Position numbers and translations under genes: made by a program. From positions 1 through 64,000 of the forward strand of contig NZ_BMTT01000001.1 of the NCBI RefSeq assembly GCF_014649815.1: a stretch of DNA of 64,000 nt, written 5' to 3'. Shown here one piece after another: positions 17,109-26,151 of this stretch. How positions within the stretch are numbered: the stretch's first letter is position 1; each line of letters starts with the position of its first letter. Under the pieces are notes generated by a model. The model was not told the origin of the DNA. It ran no database searches and saw only the letters and a program-made list of their open reading frames with translations. The stretch comes from Streptomyces mutabilis (GTDB lineage Bacteria > Actinomycetota > Actinomycetes > Streptomycetales > Streptomycetaceae).

Positions 17109-18110
17109 ATGCGCGCTGCCCGGCTCATCAAGATGGTGCTGCTCCTCCAGTCCCGCCCCACCATGACCGCGGCCGAGCTGGCCCGCGAGCTGGAGGTGTC
17201 GGAGCGGACGGTGACGCGGGACGCGCAGGCGCTGTCGGAGGCGGGGGTGCCGGTGTACGCCGAGCGTGGGCGGGCGGGCGGCTACCGGCTCATCGGCGGC
17301 TACCGCACCCGGCTGACCGGGCTGGCCCGGGGCGAGGCGGAGGCGCTGTTCCTGTCCGGGGTGCCGGGGGCGCTGCGCGAGATGGGCCTGGAGGACGCGG
17401 CGTCGGCGGCCCGTCTGAAGGTGTCGGCGGCGCTGCTCCCCTCCCTGCGGGACGCCTCCCGCACGGCGGCGCAGCGGTTCCACCTGGACGCGCCGAACTG
17501 GTTCCGGGAGCCGGAGACGCCCGAACTGCTGCCGGCGGTGGCGGACGCGGTCTGGGACGACCGGCTCGTCGCCGCCCGCTACCGGCGCGGGGCGGAGGAG
17601 GTGGTCCGGGAGCTGGAGCCGTACGGGCTCGTGCTGAAGGCCGGCGTCTGGTACCTGTGCGCCAGGGTCGCGCGGGCCGCGGGCGACGGGCCCTTCCGCG
17701 TGTACCGCATCGACCGGTTCACGGCGGTGGAGGCGGGTGAGGAGCGCTTCGCGCGGGACGACGGCTTCGACCTGCCCGCGTTCTGGGCAGAACGGGCCGA
17801 GCAGTTCGCGCGGTCGATCCTGCGGGCCCAGGTCGTGGTCCGGCTGTCGGCCCAGGGCGTACGGGGACTGCCGTACGCCGTCGACGCGCTGTCCGCCCGG
17901 GAGGCGCTGGCGAGTGCGGAGGCGCCGGACGCGGACGGGTGGGTGACGGTGACGCTGCCGGTGGAGTCGGAGGAGGTCGCGCACACGCAGCTCAGGGGGC
18001 TCGGACCGGAGGTGGAGGTGCTGGCGCCACCGGCCCTGCGGCAACGGTTCGCCCGGGACGCGCGGCGGCTGGCGGGTCTGTACGCCGACGGGGACCAGGC
18101 CGGCGGATAA
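17109..18110 (+). CDS. WYL-domain transcriptional regulator with N-terminal HTH
   Basis: A 333-aa DeoR/YafY-like regulator. The N-terminal winged helix is RAARLIKMVLLLQSRPTMTA followed by ELARELEVSERTVTRDAQAL. The central WYL domain is marked by VRELEPYGLVLKAGVWYLCARV and FRVYRIDRFTAVEAG. The C-terminal WCX part runs about 230-325. WYL domains are known to bind nucleic acids or small ligands, but the target here is unknown. Start ATG 17109 is preferred because an upstream in-frame start would place the aceE terminator inside the gene. Confidence 0.88.
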   Translation: MRAARLIKMVLLLQSRPTMTAAELARELEVSERTVTRDAQALSEAGVPVYAERGRAGGYRLIGGYRTRLTGLARGEAEALFLSGVPGALREMGLEDAASAARLKVSAALLPSLRDASRTAAQRFHLDAPNWFREPETPELLPAVADAVWDDRLVAARYRRGAEEVVRELEPYGLVLKAGVWYLCARVARAAGDGPFRVYRIDRFTAVEAGEERFARDDGFDLPAFWAERAEQFARSILRAQVVVRLSAQGVRGLPYAVDALSAREALASAEAPDADGWVTVTLPVESEEVAHTQLRGLGPEVEVLAPPALRQRFARDARRLAGLYADGDQAGG

Positions 18111-18165
18111 CGATCCGTTGCCTCCGCGTGCGCCGTACCCGCCCAGGGCCGATGCTGGACCCGTG

Positions 18166-18687
18166 ATGGACGAGACGGAGTTCTGGGAGCTGATCGACGC
18201 CACCCGGCAGGGCGCCGACGGCGATCCCGAGGACCAGGCGGACCTGCTCGTGGAGCGGCTCCTCGGGCTGGACCCGGACCTGGTGCTCGACTTCGCCCGC
18301 CACTTCGAGGCGCGTTACAACCGGGCCTGCACCTGGGACCTGTGGGGCGCCGCCTGGATCCTGCTCGGCGGCGCGAGCGACGACGCCTTCGACTTCTTCC
18401 GGTGCTGGCTGATCGGCCAGGGCCGCGAGGTGTACGAGGGCGCGGTGCACGAGCCCGACGCGCTCGCCGAGCTGCTGGACGACTTCGACGAGGAGCTGGA
18501 CGGCGACGGCGAGGAGCTCGGCTACGCGGCCGACGAGGCCTACGAGCAGCTCACCGGCACCGTGGCCCCCGACCTCGGCATCGCACCGGCGCCGGCGGAG
18601 CCGCTGGGCACCCCGGTCGACCTGGAGGACGACCGGGCCCTCGCCGCGCGGTTCCCCCGCCTGTGGGAGCGGTTCGGGCAGGGCTGA
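18166..18687 (+). CDS. DUF4240 domain protein
   Basis: A very acidic 173-aa soluble protein. MDETEFWELIDATRQGA with the later CTWDLWGAAWILLGGASDDAF and FFRCWLIGQGREVYEGA segments fits the DUF4240 family, common in Streptomyces and of unknown function. GTG 18163 directly precedes ATG 18166, and either could start translation. It follows the WYL gene by about 55 bp on the same strand. Confidence 0.75.
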   Translation: MDETEFWELIDATRQGADGDPEDQADLLVERLLGLDPDLVLDFARHFEARYNRACTWDLWGAAWILLGGASDDAFDFFRCWLIGQGREVYEGAVHEPDALAELLDDFDEELDGDGEELGYAADEAYEQLTGTVAPDLGIAPAPAEPLGTPVDLEDDRALAARFPRLWERFGQG

Positions 18688-18913
18688 GGCCCGCCGCCCG
18701 CACGTCGGCCTCGGAGCGTACGGCGGCGGCCGGTGTCCGACGGGAGGTACGCCTGGGTCCGACCCCGGGTGCGCGCCCGCTCGGTCCCGCCGCGGCTGTC
18801 GCTCACGGTCCCCACCTCCCGTCGGATCGTTGCGGCGACCGTAGGCGGCGCGCCTCCGGGCGGGCTGGGCGCGCGCTGTGCCGTTCCCGTGAGCCGGGCC
18901 GGTCGTCACGTGG

Positions 18914-19807
18914 TCAGCCGGGCCGGCCCTGGAGCCGGGCCGCCGTGTTCCTGATGTCCGGGAGGCGGGCGCTGAGGGCCTCGCCCGGGCAGCTGGTCTG
19001 GTAGCCCTCGTCGTGGCCGGCGACGGCGGGCAGGGTGGCGGTGGCGCCGGCGGCGTACCGGCTGAGGCCGTTGCTGGAGACCAGGCGGACCTTCCCGCGC
19101 GGGTCGGTGCCGGCACCGCCGAGTTTCCAGGCGGCCAGCGCGGCGATCGCGTCGGTCAGCGCGTCGGGCACGGGTACGCCGACGGTGAAGGTGCCGAGGG
19201 CGGCGATCCCGGTGGTGCGGTGGTTGAAGCCCTGGGTGTGGGCGCCGGTGACGGCGCGGTCGATGCCCCCGGCGCGGCCCTCGTAGATGGTGCCGCAGCG
19301 GTCGACGACGAAGTTGTAGCCGATGTCGTCCCAGTCCCGCCCGCCCGTCTGACCCGAGTAGACGCCGCGGAGGATGGCCGGCACGTCGGCGCAGTCGTAG
19401 CCGTTCGGCGTGTCCGTGTGGTGGACGAAGACGGCGAGGACCTTGTCGTCGTAGCGCGGCGGCGGCTGTGCGCGGGCGTCCCCGCCCAGCCAGACCGACC
19501 GGGGCACGACGGTCGGCCGGGGCGCGGTGTACCGGTCGGCGGCGGCCTGCCGAGGGCCCGTGGTGGCGGCCCTGTCCACCCCGATCGCGCACAGCGCCAG
19601 CGCCAGGACGGCGGCGAGGCCGGGGAGGCATCCGAGCAGCGCCCGCACCGGGCCCGGCACACGGGCCGCGGTCGACACCCGCGCCGCCCCGCCGGACACG
19701 CGCGCCGTGCCGGGCGCCCGCGCCGCCCCGTCGCGCCCGCGGGCCGCGCCGGGCAGGGGAGCCGCACGCCGTCGCCGGGCCCCGCGCGGCCCTCGGAAGA
19801 CACGCAT
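18914..19807 (-). CDS. Peptidoglycan-recognition-type N-acetylmuramoyl-L-alanine amidase, exported
   Basis: Predicted Zn amidase (PGRP / amidase_2) cutting the bond between muramic acid and the stem peptide. Residues 1-65 are Arg-rich and then hydrophobic (LLGCLPGLAAVLALALCAIGV), acting as signal or anchor. The PGRP domain follows: VPRSVWLGGDA, VFVHHTDTPNGYDC with a first Zn-ligand His, WDDIGYNFVVDRCGTIYEGR, the second His in TGAHTQGFN, and HDEGYQTSCPGEAL with the Cys ligand. Length is 297 aa. ATG 19807 is taken as the start; no clear ribosome site is visible. It is divergent from the MarP-like protease gene. Confidence 0.88.
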   Translation of the reverse strand: MRVFRGPRGARRRRAAPLPGAARGRDGAARAPGTARVSGGAARVSTAARVPGPVRALLGCLPGLAAVLALALCAIGVDRAATTGPRQAAADRYTAPRPTVVPRSVWLGGDARAQPPPRYDDKVLAVFVHHTDTPNGYDCADVPAILRGVYSGQTGGRDWDDIGYNFVVDRCGTIYEGRAGGIDRAVTGAHTQGFNHRTTGIAALGTFTVGVPVPDALTDAIAALAAWKLGGAGTDPRGKVRLVSSNGLSRYAAGATATLPAVAGHDEGYQTSCPGEALSARLPDIRNTAARLQGRPG

Positions 19808-19983
19808 GGTCCCACTGTCCGGCGCATCCGACCCGCCCGCGACGGGTGCTGTGCCACCTGGTGGAACCATCGTCCCGGTCCGCGACGTTTTCCGGTTGGC
19901 CCCGGGCTCTGATCGCGGGGCTCGTCCGGCACGTACTCGGGGTTTTGGGGCCCGGCCCAGGGTCCGGCAGAAAGGCGGCTCGC

Positions 19984-21168
19984 GTGGACCTGCTCGACAT
20001 CGTGCTGGCGCTGGTGGTGCTGGCCCACGCGGCCTCCGGCTACCGTCGCGGACTGGTGGCCGGCTGTGTCTCGCTGGCCGGCTTCGTGGGCGGCGCGGTG
20101 ATCGGCGTGTGGCTCCTGCCGTGGGTGACGGACCTGGTGTCGCCGGGCTCGACGGCGGCGACGGTGACCGCCGTGGTCGCGGTGCTGCTGCCGGCGGTGG
20201 TGGGCCACGAACTGGCGGGACGGCTGGCGCTGCGGCTGCGCCGGGAGCTGGACGCGGGTCCGCTGAGGGTGGCCGACGGCATCGGCGGCGCGGTGGCCAA
20301 CGCGGCGGCCGCGCTGATCGTGGCGTGGGTGGCGGCGAGCGTCCTGGCGGCTTCCTCGTCGTCGTTGCTGACCTCGGCGATCCGGGGCTCGACGGTGCTG
20401 GGCGCGGTGCAGCGGGCGATGCCGGACACCACTCCGGCGTGGTTCTCCGGGGCGACGTCCGCGCTGGCCGAGGCGGGGTTCCCGCAGGTCTTCAACCCCT
20501 TCGAGCACGAGTCGACCGCCCAGGTCGCCGAGCCGTCCGGCGACAGCGTCACGGCCGCGGCCACCGACGCGGCCAAGTTCAGCACGGTGAAGGTGGAGGG
20601 CGTCGCCGGAGACCAGGGCCGCGAGGGCAGCGGCTTCGTCTACGCGCCGGAGCACGTGATGACCAACGCCCACGTGGTGGCCGGCATCGACGAACCGACC
20701 GTCCGGGTCGGCGGGGTGGGACCGGCGTACGGGGCGCGGGTGGTGCTCTTCGACCCGGGCAAGGACGTGGCCGTGCTCTACGTGCCGGACCTGTCCGCGC
20801 CCGTCCTGCGGTTCGACGACGACGCGGAGCGCGGTGACGCGGCGGTGGTCGCCGGGTACCCGCAGGACGGCGACCTGGACCTGCGGGCGGCGACGGTGGC
20901 GAACCGGATCCGGGCCACCGGCCAGAACATCTACAGCGACGCGAGCGTCACCCGGGAGATCTACTCGATCCGCTCCACGGTCCGCCCCGGCAACTCGGGC
21001 GGCCCGCTGCTGACCACCGAAGGCCGGGTGTACGGCGTGGTCTTCGCCCGCTCCACCTCCGACGCCCGGACCGGATACGTGCTGACGGCCGACGAGGTGG
21101 CCGAGGACGCCCGGCGCGCGGCGGAGGCGACGGAGGCGGTGGACACGGGCGAGCCGGTCACGTCGTGA
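19984..21168 (+). CDS. MarP-like membrane serine protease (CvpA domain plus trypsin-like domain)
   Basis: Acid-resistance periplasmic protease type. The N-terminal CvpA-like region (about 1-125) has four hydrophobic segments and anchors the protein. The extracytoplasmic trypsin-like domain follows with His230 (TNAHVVAG), Asp261 (KDVAVLYV) and Ser338 (RPGNSGGPLL). This order and spacing match mycobacterial MarP. In Mycobacterium that protease processes a peptidoglycan hydrolase, and here a peptidoglycan amidase gene lies divergently 176 bp away. Start GTG 19984 is chosen because the first membrane helix begins there. Length is 394 aa. Confidence 0.9.
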   Translation: MDLLDIVLALVVLAHAASGYRRGLVAGCVSLAGFVGGAVIGVWLLPWVTDLVSPGSTAATVTAVVAVLLPAVVGHELAGRLALRLRRELDAGPLRVADGIGGAVANAAAALIVAWVAASVLAASSSSLLTSAIRGSTVLGAVQRAMPDTTPAWFSGATSALAEAGFPQVFNPFEHESTAQVAEPSGDSVTAAATDAAKFSTVKVEGVAGDQGREGSGFVYAPEHVMTNAHVVAGIDEPTVRVGGVGPAYGARVVLFDPGKDVAVLYVPDLSAPVLRFDDDAERGDAAVVAGYPQDGDLDLRAATVANRIRATGQNIYSDASVTREIYSIRSTVRPGNSGGPLLTTEGRVYGVVFARSTSDARTGYVLTADEVAEDARRAAEATEAVDTGEPVTS

Positions 21169-21200
21169 GCGTGCGTGCCCGAGACGGTGACGGCGCCCGC

Positions 21201-21695
21201 TCAGGGACCGGTCAGCATCTGCCCCATCAGCACGTCGTCGACGTACCGGCCGCCGAGGTGGAACTCCTCGGGCTGCACGCCCTCGACGACGAAGCCCTCC
21301 GACTCGTAGAGCTTGCGGGCGGCGGTGTTGTGGCCGAGGACCCGCAGGGTGATACGGCGGAAGCCCTTCTCGCGGGCCTCCTCGACGGCGGCCCGCACCA
21401 GCGCCCGCCCCACGCCGCGACCGCGCGCCGCGTCGGCGACGGAGAGGCCGCGGATCTGGCGGACGTGGGCGTTGGAGGCCAGCGGGGTGGGGAAGCCGAG
21501 GCGGACGTAGCCGACGACGGTGCCGTCGAGCTCGGCGACCAGGTGGGCGTCGGGGCCGCAGACGTCGCGGAAGAACGGGTCGTCCTCTCCCGGCGGGGGC
21601 GAGACGGCGTGCACGTGGGACCAGGTCTCGAAATCGATCCGGCGCAGTGGCTGCTCGTCCTCGGGCCTGGCGCGACGTATGTGCGGGGCTGGCAT
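21201..21695 (-). CDS. GNAT-family N-acetyltransferase
   Basis: A 164-aa acetyltransferase with the GNAT acetyl-CoA motif GLSVADAARGRGVGRALVRAA and the following ITLRVLGHNTAARKLYESEGF, the classical motif B ending. The substrate is unknown. Start is either ATG 21695 (MPAPHIRRARPED) or GTG 21704; neither has a clear Shine-Dalgarno. It converges with the MarP-like gene, 32 bp apart. Confidence 0.85.
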   Translation of the reverse strand: MPAPHIRRARPEDEQPLRRIDFETWSHVHAVSPPPGEDDPFFRDVCGPDAHLVAELDGTVVGYVRLGFPTPLASNAHVRQIRGLSVADAARGRGVGRALVRAAVEEAREKGFRRITLRVLGHNTAARKLYESEGFVVEGVQPEEFHLGGRYVDDVLMGQMLTGP

Positions 21696-21766
21696 GACGG
21701 TCACTGTACGACGCGTTCGGGCGGCCCGGTCCAGCGGATTCCGGGGCCGCGCGGCAGGATGGGCGC

Positions 21767-22684
21767 ATGGACGATGGACGGATGGGCGGGGCGCGCTCGC
21801 GTGTCGCGGTGGCCGGGGCGTCCGGCGTCATCGGCGGCGCACTGGTGCGGTCCCTTACCGCGGACGGCCACGAGGTGGTGCGTCTGGTACGGCACCAGCC
21901 CCGGGGCGCGGACGAGGTCCGGTGGGACCCGGAGGGCGGGCGCGTGGACGCGGCCGGGCTCGCCGGGTGCGACGCCGTGGTCAACCTGGCCGGGGCCGGG
22001 GTGGGGGACCGCCGCTGGACCGACGCGTACAAGACGCGGATCCGCAGCAGCCGGGTGCACGGCACGACGGCACTCGCCGAGGCCGTCGCCTCGATGGAGC
22101 AGCCGCCGCGGGTCCTCGTCAACGGCAGCGCGATCGGCTACTACGGGGAGACCGGCGACCGGCCCGTGGACGAGGGCGCACCCGCGGGAGAGGGTTTCCT
22201 GCCGTCCCTGTGCGTGGAGTGGGAGGCCGCCGCGGCGCCCGCCCGGCACGCGGGCGTACGGACGGTGTTCGTCCGGACGGGCCTGGTCGTCTCCCGTCGG
22301 GGCGGGGCCTGGGGCCGGCTGTTCCCGCTCTTCCGGGCGGGGCTCGGCGGGCGGCTGGGCGACGGCTCCCAGTACTGGTCCTTCGTGTCCCTGCACGACG
22401 AGGTGGCGGCGATCCGGCACCTCATGGAGCGCGAGGACCTGTCCGGCCCGTTCAACCTGACGGCCCCGCGCCCGGTGACCAACCGTGAGATCACCGTGGC
22501 GATGGGTCGGGTGCTGCACCGCCCGGCGCCCTTCGCGGTGCCCGCGCCGGTCCTGCGCGCGGTGCTGGGCGAGATGGCGGGCGACGTCCTGGGCAGCGCA
22601 CGGGTCCTCCCGGCCCGCCTCCAGGAGTCGGGCTTCCGCTTCGCGTTCCCGGAGATCGACGGGGCGATCCGGGCGGCGCTGTGA
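21767..22684 (+). CDS. TIGR01777-family NAD(P)-dependent epimerase
   Basis: A 305-aa short-chain-dehydrogenase-like protein of the YfcH/SulA-type epimerase family. The nucleotide-binding motif is VAVAGASGVIGGALVRSL. Family hallmarks are DAVVNLAGAGVGDRRWT, VNGSAIGYYGETGDRPVDE with the Tyr of the active site, and the C-terminal NREITVAMGRVLHRPAPFAVP (DUF1731). The reaction is unknown. Start ATG 21767; ATG 21782 five codons on is an alternative. It is divergent from the GNAT gene. Confidence 0.88.
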   Translation: MDDGRMGGARSRVAVAGASGVIGGALVRSLTADGHEVVRLVRHQPRGADEVRWDPEGGRVDAAGLAGCDAVVNLAGAGVGDRRWTDAYKTRIRSSRVHGTTALAEAVASMEQPPRVLVNGSAIGYYGETGDRPVDEGAPAGEGFLPSLCVEWEAAAAPARHAGVRTVFVRTGLVVSRRGGAWGRLFPLFRAGLGGRLGDGSQYWSFVSLHDEVAAIRHLMEREDLSGPFNLTAPRPVTNREITVAMGRVLHRPAPFAVPAPVLRAVLGEMAGDVLGSARVLPARLQESGFRFAFPEIDGAIRAAL

Positions 22685-22913
22685 ACGGTCCGCGGCGCTG
22701 CGGGGGGCGCGGCGCCGTGTGACCACTCAGGACCGTGTGAGCCCGTTCGAGCACCACATGACCTCCATATGCGACCACCGTGCGACCGTGCCCTGCCCCC
22801 GTGCGATTCCCGTTGACCGTTTCCGGCCCTAACCTCGAATCGAACTCGGGTATCCCTCAAGCCGGTTGGGGGCATGACGTCTCCAGCGGCCGCGCAACCT
22901 CGAGGAGGGGCAC

Positions 22914-24320
22914 GTGCTTGAGCCCGCGTACCAGGCGGACGTCGTCGTCGTGGGGGCCGGGATCGCCGGACTCGCCGCGGCGCATCGGCTGACCAGCCAA
23001 GGAGTGACGACCACGGTCCTGGAGGCCGCCCACGCGGTGGGCGGCAGGTCGGCGACGGAGAAGGTCGACGGCTTCCGGATCGACAGAATCGGGCAACCGC
23101 TGTCGACGGCGTGCCCCGGACTGCGCCTCACCCCCGGGCTGGACGGCCTCGCCCTGCTGCCCTTCGCCCCCGGGGTACTGCTGCACAGCGAGGGCCGTCA
23201 CCACAGGGCGGGCGTCCCGGCGGGTGCGCGGGGCGCAAGGGGCGCACTCCACGCTGTGCGCGCCCTGGCGAGCGCCCCCCGCTCGGTTCCCGCGCCCCGG
23301 CGCTTGGTCTCCGCGGCCGTGACTACCGGAAGGCCCGTTCCCGCTTCCCGCGCCCGGGCGGGCGCCCCGCTCGGCACGGCCGTCGACCAGGCCCGGCTCG
23401 GTGCCGCGCTGGCCCGTCTCGCGGGCACCCCCGCCGAACGGCTGCTGGCCCGTCCGGAGTTGTCCGCGGCCCAGGCGCTGGCGGTCCGCGGGCTGCCGGC
23501 CCGCACGATCGACGGTTTCCTGCGTCCGCTGCTCGCCGCCCTGCTGTCCGACCCGGACCTGACCACCTCCAGCCGGTGCGCCGACCTGGCGCTGCGGCAA
23601 TTCGCCTGCGGGCGGCTCGGGCTGCCCGAGGGTGGTGCGGAGGCGCTGCCGGAGTTGCTGGCGCGGGGCCTGCCGCCGGGCACCGTGCGCACCGGCGTCC
23701 GGGTCACCTCGGTCGCCACCAACGCCGTCACCACCGCCGAGCACGGTGTCATCCGCTGCCGGGCCGTCCTGGTGGCGACCGACGCCCGGGCGGCGGCCGA
23801 GTTGCTGCCGGGCCTCCGGGTGCCGGGCTTCCACCCGGTGACGCTGGTGCACCACACGACGGACGAACCGCCCACGACCGGCACCGCCCTGCTGCTCGAC
23901 GCGGACCGTGGCGGCCCGGTCGCCCACACGGCGGTGGTCAGCAACGTCGACCCGTCCCGCGCACCGGCCGGGCGCGCCCTCGTCTCGTCCACTGTCCTCG
24001 GCGCTCCCCCGCCCGACGTCGACACCGCCGTACGCATCCATCTGTCCCGCCTCTACGGCACCCCGACCACCCGCTGGGAGACCCTCGCCGTGCACCACAC
24101 GCCCGAGGCGGTGCCCGCGATGCGCCCGCCGCACGACCCGCGCAGGCCGGTACGGCTGCTGGCCGGCCTGTACGTGTGCGGCGACCACCGCGACACCAGT
24201 GGCATCCAGGGCGCCCTGCACTCGGCCCACCGGGCCTCGGCGGCGATCCTGACGGACCTGGGGGCGGCCAGGCCGATACACGCGGCGGACCCGACCCCGA
24301 CGGCCGGCGCCGCCGCCTAG
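22914..24320 (+). CDS. FAD-dependent amine-oxidase-like oxidoreductase
   Basis: A 468-aa flavoprotein. The ADP-binding fold is ADVVVVGAGIAGLAAAHRL, followed by the GG motif AVGGRSATEKVDGFRID. The C-terminal FAD segment is LYVCGDHRDTSGIQGALHSA with RASAAIL. This pattern fits protoporphyrinogen-oxidase/phytoene-desaturase-like amine oxidases, and the substrate cannot be deduced. Start GTG 22914 has GAGGAGG six nt upstream. It is followed by four tandem 31-bp repeats at the convergent junction. Confidence 0.85.
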   Translation: MLEPAYQADVVVVGAGIAGLAAAHRLTSQGVTTTVLEAAHAVGGRSATEKVDGFRIDRIGQPLSTACPGLRLTPGLDGLALLPFAPGVLLHSEGRHHRAGVPAGARGARGALHAVRALASAPRSVPAPRRLVSAAVTTGRPVPASRARAGAPLGTAVDQARLGAALARLAGTPAERLLARPELSAAQALAVRGLPARTIDGFLRPLLAALLSDPDLTTSSRCADLALRQFACGRLGLPEGGAEALPELLARGLPPGTVRTGVRVTSVATNAVTTAEHGVIRCRAVLVATDARAAAELLPGLRVPGFHPVTLVHHTTDEPPTTGTALLLDADRGGPVAHTAVVSNVDPSRAPAGRALVSSTVLGAPPPDVDTAVRIHLSRLYGTPTTRWETLAVHHTPEAVPAMRPPHDPRRPVRLLAGLYVCGDHRDTSGIQGALHSAHRASAAILTDLGAARPIHAADPTPTAGAAA

Positions 24321-24329
24321 CCGCACCGG

Positions 24330-24454
24330 CCCGTGCGGTCGGAGCCCACCCGGCTACCGACCCGCGCGGTCAGGGCCCCGCCCGCTGCTCACCCGTGCCG
24401 TCGGGAACCCGTCCGGCCGGTGACCCGTGCGGTCGGGGCCCCGCCCGGCTACCC
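24330..24454 (+). repeat. Four tandem copies of a ~31-bp repeat
   Basis: Imperfect copies begin at 24330, 24361, 24392 and 24424; each opens CCCGTGCGGTCGG or a close variant and continues GCCCCGCCCGGCTACC. Unit lengths are 31, 31, 32 and about 31. The last copy enters the 3' end of the regulator gene at 24449. It looks like a minisatellite in a convergent intergenic spacer. Confidence 0.7.
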
Positions 24455-25915
24455 GAGTGCCGCGACCTTGTCGCGGTACCCCCGTACCGGTGCCGCGTCC
24501 CTGTACGGCTCCAGCCGCCGTTCGAAGTCGCGGACGTACTCCGCCGCCCGCGCCGACCTCATCTCGGCCGCCTGCCCGGCCGCCTCGGCGGCCAGCTGGC
24601 AGGCCTGGTCGAGTTCGCCGAGGCCGAGCCGGGCCGTGGCGAGGACCACTCGGCAGAAGAGCCGGCTGCGGGCGTAGACGGGGGCGCGCAGCAGCAGTGA
24701 CCGCTCCGCGTACTGGGCGGCGGCGCGGAACTGCTGCAGGTCGCGGTGGCAGTGCCCGAACTCGTCGGCGAGCTGCGCCTCGTCGAAGAAGCGCGCCCAG
24801 TGCGGCACCTCGTCGCCGGGCCGGGCGGCCTCCAGAGCGCGCTCGGCCCGGACCAGCGAGGCGGTGCATGCCCGCACCTCGCCGAGGATGCCGTGCGCCC
24901 GCGCCTCGGCGGCGTGCAGCAGCGTCTGCACGACCGGCGGCGCGGAGGTCCCCACGCCCTGCTGCGCCACCCGCGCGAGCTGCACGGCCTCCCGCCCGTG
25001 CCCCAGGTAGACGGCCTGGCGGCTCATGGTGACCAGCACGTACGAGCCGTACGCCCGGTCCCCCGCCGCCTGCGCGAGCCGCAGCGCCTGGACGAAGTAG
25101 CGCTGGGCGAGGCCGTGCGCGGCGATGTCGTACGACGTCCAGCCCGCGAGCCGGGTCAGGTCGGCGGCGGCGGCGAACAGGCGGCGGCCGGTCTGCTCGC
25201 CGTAGGCGCCGCGCAGCATCGGCTCCAGCTCGTGCTCCAGATAGCGCACCAGGGCCTGCCGGGCGTGCCCGCCGCCGTACCGGTCGTCCAGGCTGCGGAA
25301 CAGCTCGCCGACCGACCGCAGCGCGGCGAGGTCGCCGCCGGTGACCTTCTGGCCGGGGCCGCGCTCGGCGGCCGGGGCCCGGCGGCGGGACGGGTCGAGC
25401 GGCACCGGCACCCTGGCGGTGGCGGGCCGGCCCTGGGCCGGGATGCGGACGGGTACCTCGGCGCGGGCCACCTTCTCGTCGGCCCGCCCGATCAGCCAGT
25501 CCCGGCTGGGCACGACCAGGCCGGCCGGGGTGAAGGCGATCTTGCGCAGTTCGGCGTGGCTGCCGGAGTCCTTGCGCCACAGCCCGCCCACGATGTCGAC
25601 GGCCTCCTCCGGGGTGGCCGCGAACTCCAGCCCCGCGTAGACGGGCGCGCAGGCGTCCAGGCCGAGGTCCTGTGCGCTGAGGCGGCGGCCGAGGCGCCGG
25701 GTGAAGACCTCGGCGATCAGCGCCGGTGTGGTGCCGCGGGGCTGCTGGCCGCGCAGCCACCGGGTGACGGACGTCTTGTCGTATCTCAGGTCCAGGCCGT
25801 GTTCGAGTCCGAGCTGGTCGACGCGACGCGCGAGACCCGCGTTCGAGAACCCCGCTTCGGCGATGAGCGCGGCGAGCTGACGGTTGGGGGTGCGCTGCGC
25901 GGGTCGTTCCGTCAT
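24449..25915 (-). CDS. Large regulator-like protein with N-terminal HTH and tetratricopeptide-like helices
   Basis: A 488-aa cytosolic protein. The N-terminus (RQLAALIAEAGFSNAGLARR to DKTSVTRWLRGQQPRGTTPA) looks like a helix-turn-helix module. The C-terminal ~250 residues are Ala-rich helices of TPR character (LAQRYFVQALRLAQAAGDRA, QAVYLGHGREAVQLARVAQQ, LLLRAPVYARSRLFCRVVLA). This architecture resembles the NsdA type of Streptomyces developmental regulator, but identity is uncertain. ATG 25915 is used; a GGAG lies further upstream than usual. It is divergent from lipB. Confidence 0.7.
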   Translation of the reverse strand: MTERPAQRTPNRQLAALIAEAGFSNAGLARRVDQLGLEHGLDLRYDKTSVTRWLRGQQPRGTTPALIAEVFTRRLGRRLSAQDLGLDACAPVYAGLEFAATPEEAVDIVGGLWRKDSGSHAELRKIAFTPAGLVVPSRDWLIGRADEKVARAEVPVRIPAQGRPATARVPVPLDPSRRRAPAAERGPGQKVTGGDLAALRSVGELFRSLDDRYGGGHARQALVRYLEHELEPMLRGAYGEQTGRRLFAAAADLTRLAGWTSYDIAAHGLAQRYFVQALRLAQAAGDRAYGSYVLVTMSRQAVYLGHGREAVQLARVAQQGVGTSAPPVVQTLLHAAEARAHGILGEVRACTASLVRAERALEAARPGDEVPHWARFFDEAQLADEFGHCHRDLQQFRAAAQYAERSLLLRAPVYARSRLFCRVVLATARLGLGELDQACQLAAEAAGQAAEMRSARAAEYVRDFERRLEPYRDAAPVRGYRDKVAALG

Positions 25916-26151
25916 GGTGCGGTGCGGTCTCCTGCCTTCCGGGCCGTTCGATGTGCCCGGAGCGCCTGTGAGCAGCCCTTATGGCCTCGTGAACGGCGCG
26001 AATGTAGCGGAGAGTAAGCAGCCGATCGCACACTTCGACCGGCATTCATCCGATCGTGTGAGGATTGCCCGCCCGGCTGACGACGAGCGAGCGGTCGTAC
26101 AGTGGCGTGGGCACGCTTCGTGCCTCACGACCTTCCAGGGAGGCACTTGCC

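Noticed and set aside
14292-18203. A 1303-codon open frame on the minus strand across aceE and the WYL gene
   Set aside because: It is the complement of two well-supported genes in high-GC DNA, has His/Arg/Gly-rich content and no domain.
18540-19004. Small frames in the spacer between the DUF4240 and amidase genes
   Set aside because: Arg/Gly-rich frames overlapping the flanking genes, without start signals.
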